DNA from: Thelonectria olida | Taxonomy: Eukaryota; Ascomycota; Sordariomycetes; Hypocreales; Nectriaceae | Length of the DNA stretch: 64,000 nt | Assembly: GCA_020736575.1 (NCBI GenBank) | Contig: JAGPYM010000001.1 | Coordinates: forward strand, 2,418,001-2,482,000 | Reading direction: 5' to 3' | Shown: piece by piece, positions 48,566 through 60,100 of the stretch | Position numbering within the stretch: the first letter of the stretch is position 1 | How the letters are laid out: each line of letters starts with the position of its first letter | Notes under the pieces: model-generated | Databases searched by the model: none | What the model was told of the DNA's origin: nothing | The model's input: the letters and a program-made list of their open reading frames with translations, nothing else | Made by a program: the position numbers and the translations under genes

Positions 48566-48947
48566 TTTGACATGTAGAGCTCAAGCATCATTCACAAGAC
48601 CTATGAAACTGATCCCTACTAGATACATAAGAACAGTCATTCCTGTAGTGGAGAGAGTTGCCTAACCGGAACTAGGAAAGCGAATGATGCAACAGTAGGT
48701 ACGTAGACTACAACCAGGTGTGAGGCATTTTGTAGGTCCCAATCACCAAACGTAAGTGTAGCAAGTTCATGAATTGAATTAATGTCAATATATACATCAG
48801 GTCCATTGCCCACATAAACACAGCCAAGTAGGGAGTTGGCAGCCCTGTTCCCCAACACCAATGAACACCATCTACCTAATAGGTAGATTAAGAACTCCGA
48901 ACTGCATATAAAAGAAAAGCAATAACAAGACCTTTAAATGCTATGGT
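48566..48947. other. Intergenic, upstream of the phosphatase
   Basis: 382 bp between the phosphatase start and the end of the Zn(II)2Cys6 gene, both on the minus strand. No coding sequence recognised. Confidence 0.5.
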
Positions 48948-51251
48948 TTACAAAAAGTCGAGATCCCAAGATCCCCAACCGTACTCGAGCACTGGCTCAT
49001 CGCCGACCCCTCCCACTCCTCCCAGGTCTGCCCCATGGAAGAACAATGGATTCGTGGTTGTCTGCTGTGTTGCCATCTTATACTGACTGCTCACGCCCTC
49101 AATCTCTCGAGGCTCTAATGGGTAGAAGACAAACTGGAAACACGTTGCTTTCCCGAGGACTTGTTGCACAAGGGTGCTGAATTGGGCAATACTTGGCTTG
49201 AGCAAGGCCTCGATGGTCTCTTTCTTGGACGAAGGACCTCCAGTTGCTCCGCCATTGTTCAGAGGGAAAACCGCCTGATTGTAGTATGCTGCTAGCCCAC
49301 CCACTGCGATGCTGGTGAACTGTTGGAGAAGTTGTGCAGCTTCGTGAGCGGCCGCCCACCCCTTAGGAAATGCTTCAAATACGGATATGAGAATGGCCAC
49401 TTCGTCTCGAGCGCTAAAAGGCGATGTCGGTTGTCCTTCCCACTCAGCCGCACTGCTCGTTGCCACAAAGTCATGCATCAGCACTAGGCACACGGGAAGC
49501 AGACGGCATAGCGTCACGCGATTGAGAGGGAGCTGCCGCTGCTGAAGGAGTACCGAGTTGGCTTGGAGTTGCTTCTTTGCGAACTCGAGCAGCTCTTGCT
49601 TCGTGACGGCTGCAGCCGTACTGTTGAAGTGATTTGGATAGTAGGTAATGACGAGCAGATGGTAGTATTGTGCACTCAACCACGTGATACTGCTATGAAT
49701 GGGCACATTATCCGCCTCCATGGGGGACATGAGACACCCATTGCTGTACCAGTCTTCAGTTTCGGCCCGTAGACTGGCGAGCACTGCCCGGCGATCCGAC
49801 GGAGTTAGAGCAACGGCGTCAATGTGCTTCCGGAAGTGAACGCTCTGCATGATGCGATCCTCGAGCTGCCGGAGTTGGATGACATGGCGACTGGTCTGTA
49901 GGTTGCGGGCGTATACGGCGCGTTCCGAGCTTGCAAACTCCTCCACCGTCAGGCCAGGGAGCGGCACGTTGGCATGCTCGTCGGTTAGCGCCACAGGAAG
50001 ACCTTGAGATCCAGCCATCATGCGATCCAGTACGAAGATGCTCCAATAGAGGCGGTGCCGCAGTTCCTTCTCGGCGGGTGGGATTTGGTCCTCTGGGAAT
50101 GGCCGTGTTAGGCCGATGACAATGGCTTGTCGGGCTGCGATGCCGACAATGGAGTAAGCCGAGATGGATGCTGAGTCGAAGAGCGAGTAAAGACCGAGGA
50201 GGACCAGTACTTGAACCGACTCAATGTTCTCATGACAGAGACACTCTTGAATGATATCTGGGTATGCCACGTCGAACCGCTCTCCCGTGCCCCGGGGAAC
50301 CTGGCCAGCACGCTCCAGAGTGGTACATCCAATGGCCATGACGAGATAGAGCAGAGTAGCTGAAGGATCTCTATTTACCTGTGAGATATCTCCTAGCGAG
50401 TCAAAGTCTCGGCGTATCTTGGCCTGATCCACAAAGGGGTATGCTCGGTTGACATGGCGGAAGTAGGCATCGACGAAGCGACTTGCTGGAACATTAGAAG
50501 GCAGACCTGGGTGGGTATTCAAGAGTTGCTTGCTGGATCCGTCGGTAGAACCCTGGTAGGAGAGGTGACTGCTGGTTGTCCCAACACTCCCTGGGTCTTT
50601 GTCTTCAATTCGCACATCGATTCCGTGTTTGCCGATGATGGGCTGGTCAAGCCTCGGCGTGGCCGGGCCTGGAGCCCGCGAAACTGGAGAAGACTCGGAA
50701 GCTGAAGGAGCGAGACCAGGGCCACGAATCCCAGTGCCCAAGACGGATGTCAGATCGGTTCCAGTTTCAACAGCATCAATCCCACCGAGCCGTCCTTGAG
50801 GCGTAAGGTAATCGTTGATATATCGACTGAGCCATTGAAGACGGGCCCTCAACTGATGAGCCTGGGCCTCGGCGCTGGCGACAGGGTTGGAATAAGAGCA
50901 GCGTTGACCTGCATTGGCACAGAGAGAACAGACGGGATATGTTCGACTGCATTTCTTCTTGAAGCTGCGGCAGCGGTCACAGGCCGGGGGGACGGGCTTT
51001 GTTGTTCCGGTGGAGGTGGAGCTGGAGGAGGCTCCCCGGGGTGTTGAGGAGGGCAACAGCTGATGCCGAGTCTGCCGAGCTTGCTGCTCCTCTTGCTGCG
51101 GGATTGGCGACCGCTGCCTATAATCATCAGGAGACGGGCCGGCAGCGGCTGTGGGAGGTGAAGCGGAGCGGGCCCGACGGGCATCCCTCGGCGATGGAGA
51201 CACTCTCCGTAGACGGAATCGGTGGATCGAGGCCTTCATGTCGGAGACCAT
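48948..51251 (-). CDS. Zn(II)2Cys6 transcription factor next to FMO/MFS genes
   Basis: Single exon, 767 aa. The zinc cluster has C91, C94, C101, C108, C111 and C118 in the classical CX2CX6CX6CX2CX6C spacing, with SFKKK giving the basic face. About 90 residues of low-complexity Ser, Pro, Arg and Gln precede it. A fungal-specific transcription factor domain covers about residues 260-520 (SRFVDAYFRHVNRAYPFVDQ, LYWSIFVLDRMMAGSQGLP). The C-terminus carries a Gly and acidic tail that could activate transcription. The gene is divergent from the flavin monooxygenase across 975 bp, the usual arrangement for a pathway-specific regulator. Target genes are inferred, not shown. An in-frame ATG four codons downstream is an alternative start. 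Confidence 0.9.
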   Translation of the reverse strand: MVSDMKASIHRFRLRRVSPSPRDARRARSASPPTAAAGPSPDDYRQRSPIPQQEEQQARQTRHQLLPSSTPRGASSSSTSTGTTKPVPPACDRCRSFKKKCSRTYPVCSLCANAGQRCSYSNPVASAEAQAHQLRARLQWLSRYINDYLTPQGRLGGIDAVETGTDLTSVLGTGIRGPGLAPSASESSPVSRAPGPATPRLDQPIIGKHGIDVRIEDKDPGSVGTTSSHLSYQGSTDGSSKQLLNTHPGLPSNVPASRFVDAYFRHVNRAYPFVDQAKIRRDFDSLGDISQVNRDPSATLLYLVMAIGCTTLERAGQVPRGTGERFDVAYPDIIQECLCHENIESVQVLVLLGLYSLFDSASISAYSIVGIAARQAIVIGLTRPFPEDQIPPAEKELRHRLYWSIFVLDRMMAGSQGLPVALTDEHANVPLPGLTVEEFASSERAVYARNLQTSRHVIQLRQLEDRIMQSVHFRKHIDAVALTPSDRRAVLASLRAETEDWYSNGCLMSPMEADNVPIHSSITWLSAQYYHLLVITYYPNHFNSTAAAVTKQELLEFAKKQLQANSVLLQQRQLPLNRVTLCRLLPVCLVLMHDFVATSSAAEWEGQPTSPFSARDEVAILISVFEAFPKGWAAAHEAAQLLQQFTSIAVGGLAAYYNQAVFPLNNGGATGGPSSKKETIEALLKPSIAQFSTLVQQVLGKATCFQFVFYPLEPREIEGVSSQYKMATQQTTTNPLFFHGADLGGVGGVGDEPVLEYGWGSWDLDFL

Positions 51252-52226
51252 TGCGGCCCACAGCGGCTCTGCGAGGTCTCGATCCTATCATGCATGCGGG
51301 CTTGTTCTGTTATCATGGGAGGACTGGCAAGCATTGACAGCTTAGTGTGTGAACACCTATGCGAGACACTTCATACTCGAGAGAGATAAGGACTCGGTGG
51401 CAGATTCAGAGGAGCCTCATGCCATGAAAAGGAGGAGGCACAAGAAGGGAAGAAAAAGCAAGCAAGTGTTCCAGAAGTCAACCAGACTTCAACGACTGGC
51501 AAGAAAGAAGAAGAGGAAGTGACATTTACGCGGCTCCGCGATGTCCATCAGAGTGGATCAGATTGCGTGCTCGACGCCCGTTGAAGATGATTAGTCGGCA
51601 AAGGACGATTCGACTGGGACATGGGCAATTGTTAGCCCATTTTAGAGTTTGATGATTATTTTGGTAGATTTTTCTGGTTTGAGCATCTCTTCTCCCTTTG
51701 ATTTTGAATGTTTGCTGTGGTGTTGTGGCGTTGGGTACGTCCGAGGTTGGCGAGGTAAAGTGTGAATAGAATCAAAACACAGTAGACAACCACTGTAGAA
51801 CCAAAAGGGCAATTCCATGGATTACATAAGGCAACTCACTCAAGTCGGCAGGAGCCCGAAGACGCACGCGGAAGACAAGAAGAAGAAAAAGTCGGCCTGT
51901 GCGCGACCGGGAATTGCCTCAATCGGGATCCAATCACAATCAGGCCATGTTTTGGTGATGGAGTCTTGTGTCGACCGAGACTATTTTGCGGAATCCATCG
52001 GAGAGGAACAAGTTAGAGAGGATCCATCCATACTTGTCATATGAGTTCTTCTATTCGAATACGAATGACTGCCTGCTCGTTATCTATTTATTCTAGTTCT
52101 AGCACCACCTATCATGCAAGCATGCTTCATATCAGCTTCGCTCAGCTACTACAAGATTATTTAGAAAACCTCCTCCTCCATAGGCACATACCCATACTCA
52201 TCCCACTCCATCTGTAACAAGTAGCC
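51252..52226. promoter_or_regulatory. Divergent promoter region (regulator / FMO)
   Basis: 975 bp between the starts of the Zn(II)2Cys6 gene and the flavin monooxygenase. No coding sequence recognised. Contains an inverted CGG-N2-CCG at 51531-51538 and a direct CGG pair at 51989-52001, sequence types that zinc-cluster proteins can bind. Functional relevance is untested. Confidence 0.4.
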
Positions 52227-53805
52227 ATGGCCCTCGCTGATAAACTGCATGTCGCTCGCATCGCCATCATCGGCGCCGGCCCCAGCGGTCTAGCTGCCGC
52301 CAAGTAAGAACACCAACAACACTCGCTCACTTCCTCTAACACTGACAACAAGATACTTCCTCGCCGAGAAACGCTTCTCCAAGATTCAAATCTTTGAGCA
52401 AAGAGCTACTCCCGGCGGCGTATGGAACTACACCCCATTGGCCCGCGAGCAGGGCTTCACCGTCCCTCGCATTCAGCCGAGCTCCCTTCCAGACCAGGCC
52501 ATCTGGCCCAAGGACACCAGCGGCAGCTCTCAAGTCGAGTTCATGTCGCCCATATACGACCTGCTCGAGACAAACATCCCGCACTCTCTCATGTGCTACT
52601 CAGACACCGAGTTCCCCCAGGGTTCCTCGCTATTCCCTCGCCACAGCGCTGTCCTGCAGTATCTCACTGACTACGCCAGGGACTTGACGCCTTACATCTC
52701 CTATCAGTCGCAAGTCCTCAGCGTCGAGAAGCATTCCTCGCAGCCCAGTGCCCCGTGGGAGGTCCAGGTTCTCGACCTCAAGACAACCGAAACGACAAAG
52801 ACCGAGTTCGACGCCGTCGTGGTTGCGAGCGGCCACTACAACGACCCCTTCATTCCCAACATTGACGGCCTCGTTGAGTTTGACAAGGCCTATCCCGGAA
52901 CCGTGTCCCATTCCAAGTTCTACCGTCGCCCAAATGATTACAAAGACAAGGTATGCAAGCACCATGGGATGGGCCGCGCAGTCCCTGGCTGACCTATGTT
53001 ATAGAAAGTCATTGTTGTGGGCAACTCGGCCTCAGGAATCGATGTGAGCGCTCAGTTGTCAGCAGTCGCAAAGCTCCCAGTCCTGGTCTCAGAAAGAGAA
53101 AAGCCCCCGGCCGTCCAGCCTCCCGAGGCCACGCCCTGGGCAGCCCTCGTCCCCGAGATTGTCGAGTTCCTCCCCGAGAAGCGCGGTGCTCGTTTTGCCG
53201 ACGGCCGCGTTGAGTTGGACATCGACGCCGTCGTCTTCTGCACCGGCTTCCACTACTCTTATCCCTTCCTCAAGACGCTGGAGCCGCCCGTCGTTGTCCC
53301 CAGCGGAAGCCACGCGGCCCATCTTTGGGAGCACATTCTCTACACGGCCGATCCTACCCTGGCTTTCCTCAGCGTGCCGCAGCGCATCGTCCCGTTTCCC
53401 ATTTCCGAGGCTCAAAGCGCCCTCGTCGGCCGCATCTGGTCCGGACGCCTTGCTGCACCCTCGAGCGCAGCTATGGAATCCTGGATTGAGGACCAGCGCG
53501 AGACAAAGGGCTCCGGAAAGGCCATCCACATCATGTCCTCCCTTGAGGACGTCGACTACCTCAACCGCCTCTTCGCCCTCAGCGAGGCCGCCACCAAAGC
53601 TCCGGAACTGGGCTTGGAGAATGGGGGAGCGGGAAAGACGCCGCCGTATTGGGATCTGGAGAAGAGATGGGTTCGGGAGCGAGTACCGAAAATCAAGCTT
53701 GCTAGCCGTGCCGTAGGGGACCGGAGACATGAATTGCGAAGGCTTGAGGACTTGGGCTTTGACTATACCGAGTGGAAGAAGTCTGCAGAGAATGGCGAGC
53801 AGTGA
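52227..53805 (+). CDS. Flavin-containing monooxygenase
   Basis: FAD- and NADPH-dependent oxygenase that typically hydroxylates soft nucleophiles (N or S) or oxidises ketones. Exons are 52227-52303, 52353-52950 and 53005-53805 with introns of 49 and 54 nt; the product is 491 aa. The FAD dinucleotide motif GAGPSG is at residues 16-21. The FMO identifying motif is recognisable as YPGTVSHSKFY (206-216), which precedes the NADPH motif VVGNSASG (229-236). A CTGFHYSYPF segment lies further on. No N-terminal signal or C-terminal anchor is evident, so a soluble fungal FMO is likely. The gene is divergent from a zinc-cluster regulator and convergent with an MFS exporter, suggesting a small cluster; substrate unknown. 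Confidence 0.93.
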
Positions 53806-54126
53806 TATAGGGATTCCTAGATTAATCCCGGCCATAGAGAGCCATGTCATGCCTGACGAATGAATAGAAGTCACGATTTGCTTGAGCTTTGCCTGCCTGA
53901 ATTAACCCCATCTTGTACCATGTAATAATAATAGATACTGACTTCGATTGTTGAAGAGAGAAGCTTTTGGTATATCCTGAGTGTAGTATACAATGCCCAA
54001 TATGCCGAACCCATTGCCAATTGTTAAAAGTGCACACAAAAACAAATGCAGCAACGCCGGGAGTTGCCTAAAATCAAACCAGTTTCTACCCCTTGGGCTG
54101 CAGGTATCTTGTTAAGAAGACATCGA
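53806..54126. other. Convergent 3' intergenic region
   Basis: 321 bp between the FMO and MFS 3' ends; no coding sequence. Confidence 0.5.
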
Positions 54127-55905
54127 TTAGGGTGCAGTTTCCTTCTCCTGAGCCGTGTCCACCTCAGTTGACTTTTCTTTATTGTTCCTGAGTGACTCCA
54201 ATCCAGTCTCATGATCTTTGTGATCTTTGCTCAGATTCACCTGGACGATGAACATGCTGATGACAAGACCCAGCGCCGCAAAACACGTGTAGACGATGTA
54301 CATGGTCTGCAAGCTCTTCCAAAACGCCGCTTTGGCAACCCGGCCGTCATGGCCCGTCAACTGTCCCACAATCTGCGTGCTGCTGGCGGCATTGGCGCCA
54401 GACAGCAGCTTGGCCAGGTCGGGGCCCAGCTCCCTCTCCAGCTTTGGATACTGCTTGTCCATCTCGTTGTTGAAGATGACGCCGCCAACTACGACCGAGA
54501 TGGACGTGCCCAGCTGCCGAATAAAGGAGAAGCTCGACGTGGCAGAGCCAATATCGCGGGGCTCCACGTTGGTCTGAAGCGCGAGAAGCGGCGCCTGGAA
54601 GTTGGGTCCGATTCCAAGACCCGCGATGATCTGGAAGATGATGATCTTGGTCCAGTTTGCTTGCGACTCCAGGTCGGTAAACAGGCCAAAACCAATGACT
54701 GCGACAACGAAACCGGCGACAATCGCGAGCTTGTACATGCCCGTCTTCTTGATGAAGATGCCGACCGCTGCAGAAATGAACGACAGGGCCAACACGTACG
54801 GCAGCAGATAGACGCCAGAGAGCAGGGAAGATGCACCCAGCACGCCCTGGTAGTAAAGGGGGAGCCAGTAACTGCCAGACATGAAAGTGAAGGCGTGAGT
54901 AAAGGCAAGCCCAAAGGCGGCAACGCTATTTCTATTATGGAAGAGACGGATCGGGATAATCGGGTACTTGGCAACCTTCCACTCATACACGAGGAAGAGG
55001 CCGACGACCAGGATACCAAAGACGATGAGACAAATGGTCGTGGCCGACTTCCATGGATACGTGACGCCGCCAAACTCGAGGCCGAGGAGCCACATGAGGG
55101 TACCACCGATGATCAGAATGCTTCCGGCCCAGTCAATGGCAAGAATGCCCTCTTTCATGGGCGTCTTGGGGTTGTGCAGCTTCAGAACAAAGATGAGGAC
55201 GAAAAAAGCCACACCTGAGATTGGCAAGTTGATGTAGAAGCACCATCGCCACGTCACCTTGCTCGTGAAGACGCCGCCGAGGACCGGTCCCACGGCCGAC
55301 GCCAACGCCCACACCATGCCCAGGATGCCAAAATACATGCCGCGGTTCCGCATGGAAAAGAGGTCGCTGATGGCGATGTTGGGCAAGACAATGAGGCCTC
55401 CGCCTCCAACCCCCTGAATGGCTCGCGCGGCGATGAGCATGGGCATACTCTTGCTGAGTGCGCAAATCAGAGATCCAACCCAGAAGATGACGGCGGCCAC
55501 GAGGATGACGGGCTTGCGGCCAAAGATGTCCGAGATCTTGCCCCATGTTGGGACGAAGGCGGCATTGCCCAGGAGGTACGCAGTGCCGATCCAGACATAA
55601 CCCGTACTCGAGTGAAACTCGGCGGCAATGGTAGGGATGGCCGTGGTGATGATGGTCATGTCAAGGGCAGCCAGGAAAAGGGCGGTACATAGAGCAGCCA
55701 TGATGAGAAACGTCTGCAGCTTGGTGCGTCCGGCTTCAGGGTCGCCGGCCTTGGGGCCCGGAGCCGGAGGCGTGCCGGACGGAGAGGACTCGGCATCGGG
55801 GACTGCAGTGGAGATGGGTTCCGGGGCTGTTACGGAGGATTCTCCATCTCTCTCGACGTCGAGAGTGCTGTCGGTGCTGTGCCTCCTTTCCACCAAGGTT
55901 GTCAT
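54127..55905 (-). CDS. MFS drug/metabolite exporter, DHA 14-TM type
   Basis: Single exon, 592 aa. Major facilitator superfamily proton antiporter of the 14-spanner multidrug group (DHA2/DHA14). The cytosolic N-terminus of about 60 residues is Ser, Pro and acidic. The first membrane segment ends with the family motif LDMTIITTAIPTIAAEF; loop 2-3 has GKISDIFGRKPVI (motif A-like) and the region near helix 5 has GVGGGGLIV and GPVLGGVF. The late RDIGSATSSFSFIRQLGTSI segment is typical of fungal toxin and drug pumps. The C-tail is charged. It sits convergent with the FMO gene and may export the product or protect the cell; substrate unknown. Confidence 0.93.
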   Translation of the reverse strand: MTTLVERRHSTDSTLDVERDGESSVTAPEPISTAVPDAESSPSGTPPAPGPKAGDPEAGRTKLQTFLIMAALCTALFLAALDMTIITTAIPTIAAEFHSSTGYVWIGTAYLLGNAAFVPTWGKISDIFGRKPVILVAAVIFWVGSLICALSKSMPMLIAARAIQGVGGGGLIVLPNIAISDLFSMRNRGMYFGILGMVWALASAVGPVLGGVFTSKVTWRWCFYINLPISGVAFFVLIFVLKLHNPKTPMKEGILAIDWAGSILIIGGTLMWLLGLEFGGVTYPWKSATTICLIVFGILVVGLFLVYEWKVAKYPIIPIRLFHNRNSVAAFGLAFTHAFTFMSGSYWLPLYYQGVLGASSLLSGVYLLPYVLALSFISAAVGIFIKKTGMYKLAIVAGFVVAVIGFGLFTDLESQANWTKIIIFQIIAGLGIGPNFQAPLLALQTNVEPRDIGSATSSFSFIRQLGTSISVVVGGVIFNNEMDKQYPKLERELGPDLAKLLSGANAASSTQIVGQLTGHDGRVAKAAFWKSLQTMYIVYTCFAALGLVISMFIVQVNLSKDHKDHETGLESLRNNKEKSTEVDTAQEKETAP

Positions 55906-57130
55906 TGTGTCTGATTTCTCGAATGAGTTGTAAGAGCAGTGGATATCTCTAAGGACTCTGAGTCAATGATGTCGCCAAGTATTCGAAGACTCAAGTTATG
56001 TTCGGACTGCGCCGCTGGCCGGTCAACTTGATTTCTCAGCAGGATTGTTGTCGCTGAGAACCGATACTCATTAGTGGTGAAGGAACTAGGAATCGGAAGT
56101 GGACGACGATTGATCTTGTTATAAGCCTGACATGCTGCTGGAACCGCGTCGTCGTCCTCGACCTTGTTGTTGTTGTTGTCGTTGGTCGCCAACAGATTTT
56201 TCCCGTCTCTGACTCCCTCATCAGTCTGGAGCTCGGAGTTTGGAAGACGAGGACGCGAGGCGAATCCGAGGACCGGCTACCCGGCACAACTGGACTGGGC
56301 CCAAAGATCTTTGCAAATGTCGTTTCCATGGCCTAAATCCGATTCGGACGAGCTTTAGGTAAAGCAAATGGCTATGATCTCGGCGTGTGGAGGATGTGTG
56401 TGGAGACATAGTGTCGTCAACTGGCAAGGGGGCGGCGAATTAGCTGCCCATGGGTGATTATTACCGGCTCGTAATTCCGAACCCGAGAGCCCTCATCTGC
56501 TTTGACAGAGTCATCGACAGCAGGGACCTGGATCCCAGTTGGCGCGAGGCTTCGTCCATGGTCGGTCTCCCTCGGACGTCCGTCTGGCATGGGCCGCCGT
56601 TGGCTCCATCAGTGCTGCCATCAGCTCATGGTGATAGTTTCACTGGAATGAAGGCCTTGGACCTGCAGTATGTTGGTTCCTGTGCTCTGTGTGCTTCGCA
56701 CCTCGGCCTTGAGAATGATAGCGATGCGCCTCAGTTGTCCCCGGTCACTTACGCACCAAGTAAACTCCGAGAGCCTTTCCATGACGCTGAGATACACAAC
56801 AATACAGTCATTGTCTTTTCAAGGCCGGCTAATAAGCCCCGGTTGAATTGAGCCGAGCACATCACCTTAGGCAAAGAGAGGTACCTCTCACCGTGTTTGT
56901 CTGTCTGAAGGTTGAACGCCTTAACCCCCAAGCTGCAACACGACGGAACTCTGACAATCACTTGATGCGATAATGGATAGGTACATCATGGATGAAACCA
57001 CCCGAACTGAATCGGAGAATTAGGGGATTGGGCCCTGGCCGTGCCTATTTTACACCTCAATAACGCCTTGCACATTACCCCCAACGCCTATCCCGGCCGG
57101 CGGACTGGCCATTGAGCTCTTCAATCTCAA
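55906..57130. other. Intergenic, upstream of the MFS exporter
   Basis: 1.2 kb between the MFS start and the RAD50 3' end. Contains an inverted CGG-N6-CCG at 56003-56014, about 100 bp upstream of the MFS ATG, and a TTG repeat near 56164-56182. No supportable gene. Confidence 0.45.
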
Positions 57131-60100
57131 TTAGAAGATCTTTGTAATGCTCTCCCTTGAAATGACACTATTCTGTCGCTCATCACGCTTGACGCGGAAA
57201 AAGCTGTCACAGAAGTCACTACAACGCATGTGCCGTAGGAAGTCCTCGTCGTGAGTGATGACAATCAACTGGAAGTTACTCTGGGCTTGGCGGGTCTTGA
57301 TAATCATGTGTAAACTCTCAGCCAGGCTCTTGATGTTGTCACGATCAAGGTTGGTCGTCGGCTCATCAAGAGCGATGAGACCACAGTTGACACCGAAGGA
57401 TTCCGCGAGTGCTAGTCGCATGATGATGGATGCAAGGACCTTCTGACCCGCAGAGCAACGACCGCGCATGTCCATCTCCGTGTCCTGCTTCACCATGCAG
57501 AGTCGGTAGTTGTAGTTTCGCTTTCCAGTTCCTGTGTTTGATTCGTTGTCAGACCGAATGAGGATCGTGTCGATATCTGTACCCTGGTATGTGCTCTGCC
57601 AAAGCTCGCCGGCAATGCGGTTAATCTCAGCCATCTTCAGAGAATGGAACTGCATGACTGCCTTGTCGACAGCAGAGCCGCACTGGCCTAGATCCTCAAT
57701 GGCAGCCCTGGTCGTCTCCACGCGAATATGTGATTCACGGTATTTCCTCTTGGCATCCTTGTAATCCATCTCCCACTCTTGCAACAACCGGCCGAGTTCC
57801 TCATCCTTGGTTTTCATTGTTCCCATCACAGAGCCTCGTTCAGCGAGGAGGCGGTTGTAATGGTTCTCTTGCGATCGAGCCTCCGACTGGAGACGCTCAT
57901 AATCTTCATCGGCATTGCGCCCTTCGAGATCAGATATTTCCTGGCGGATGACTTCCAGCATGCGCAAGTGTTTTCGGTAGTTGAGATTATCGTTGATATT
58001 CTTCTTCTTCCGATCTCCATTGTCAATGTCTTGCTTGAGTTTGTTGGTTCGCACCGTGAGATCCGTAATCTCCTTTTCGGTACTTGTAATATCCTTTTCA
58101 AGATTGGCAATAGCCCGCTGATTCGAGGCAAGATTAGAGGGGCCGCCTCGGTCGATATAGTCTTGAATATCACTATCCATCATCTTCATTTCGTTGACAG
58201 AGCTTGCGACACCATCCCGAGCCTCAACGATGACTTGCTCCTTGGATCGACCACGACGCAGGACTTCATCTCGAGCGGACCTCGCCTCGTTCATACTGGG
58301 CTCGATGTTCTCTAAGTCTTCATCAGCACGTTGAATCACATCGCGCTGATGAGCCTGTTCTTCCTTTAGGGATGTGATCTGGGCCTGAATGTCCTTCTTT
58401 TTGTCAAGCTGTCCCGAGGCGCGGCTGATCTGATTTCTCAGTTCACTCTTCTCAAGCTCCAAAGCGTTCAACTGATCCTTCATGCGCTGTCTGTCATTAG
58501 TCAGCTTAGAGATACGAGCCTTGAGGCTTCGCATCTGCTCAGAAAGGCTCGCTTGAAGCTCATGAATCTCATCTGGGCTCCGCGTGGGGCCGCCAGACAT
58601 TTGCTGGGACATAATGCGTTCCACCTGGCTCTCAGAATCACCAATCTCTCTGACAGTCTGACTGATGTTCATGACAGTTTTGGACATGTCCTCCAAGTCC
58701 TTCTGCTTCTCCTCTTCTGACGAAACAATTGAATTTTGTTCTTCAAGTTGTCTCTCTAGGGCGTCATACTCGCTCTCAGCAGCCTTGCATTCATCTCGAA
58801 GTGATGGTAGCTTGGCGGACAGTCGCTCATATGTGTCGTAAGCAGAGCGGACAGAGCGCAGCTTCTCAAGACTCCCCGTGCACTCTTTCAGGTCCTGCTC
58901 CGTATCAACCTTGCCTCTCGGATCCAGGTTCTTGTCAATCTTCTTGGTCAGCCGATCAAGGCTTGCTGCCTGACCGTCATCGAAGTGGCGATCACACAGC
59001 AAACACTTCTTCTTCGTTTCCAACATGCGTTTGCATTTGTTGTAGTAATCCACCAAAGCGTCGAAGAGACTCAATTCGTTCCTGAGGTCCTCGACCTGCT
59101 GCTCTACCGCAGCAACCTCTTCGAAATAGTCTTCAACCACGGCGTGGTCTCTCACCGTCTGAAGAGCATCAACGACCTGCTGTTGGCAAGATGCAGACTC
59201 CTTCATGTTTTTGTCAAGGGTTTCCTTGGCATTCCTCAACCGGAACTCAACCTTCTGCTGTTTTTGCCTCGTCTGGTCACGCCGTTTCTGGGCTTCCACG
59301 ACGGCCTTGTTCTGGTCTTGGAGAATGGACTGAAACTGGGCATCTAGCGTTTCTGGTTGCCAATCAGGCCCGATGACATTGTCCAGCTTCTGCTTCCAAG
59401 TAGTTGCGAGGGTGTCTAGCTTGCGTTTGCGATCTGCCAGCTCCTTCTTCCTTAAGTCTAGTTGGGCTCGATCAGAGGCAAGACGAGTGCATTCCACCAG
59501 TTCTCGACTAAGCTTCTCGTTCTCGGTCTCCTGCTGGTACAGCCTATCATTTTCCTCTGATATTTGGCGGTCCCAGTCTGATGCCTCAAAGCCCTTATGG
59601 GTTGTTTGGAACCTGCTCTCTAGGTCTTCCAACTGGCCATCAAGGATGGCTTTGGCACCTTCATCCACATCAATCCTGCCAGACTCGTTCTGGAGAACAT
59701 TTGTGCGCTTCTCAATGGCGTTCAGGCGTTGCTTCGCCGAGACTCGGTCCTGCGTTCGGCCAGCTTTTCGGCCTTCAAGCTCCGTGATGACACTCGTGGC
59801 CTTGTCCAACTCGACGGAGTTTTCTTTTTGTAGCCGCTCAAGATCCCGTTTCTTTTCATTGAAAAGCTTTTGCAGCTTATCGTTGAATGATTTGACGTGC
59901 TGGTCATTCAACTCACCATCAAATCCCGAGAACCCGTACTCCTGTGCAGTTTCCTGTATCACGTCTTTCCGCATATTGAGCTGGCGTTCGTACTTGTCCT
60001 TGTCAGACTGATGCTTTCCCTGTTCAGCAAGCTTCCCTGAAAGCTCCTTTCGTGAGAGAGACAGTTCCTTTTGGAGATCATTGTACTGTGTCTTATTGTT

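Noticed and set aside
54211..55218. 335-codon open frame opposite the MFS gene
   Set aside because: It is antisense to a well-supported transporter and its translation is charged and low-complexity, as expected from codon bias on the opposite strand.
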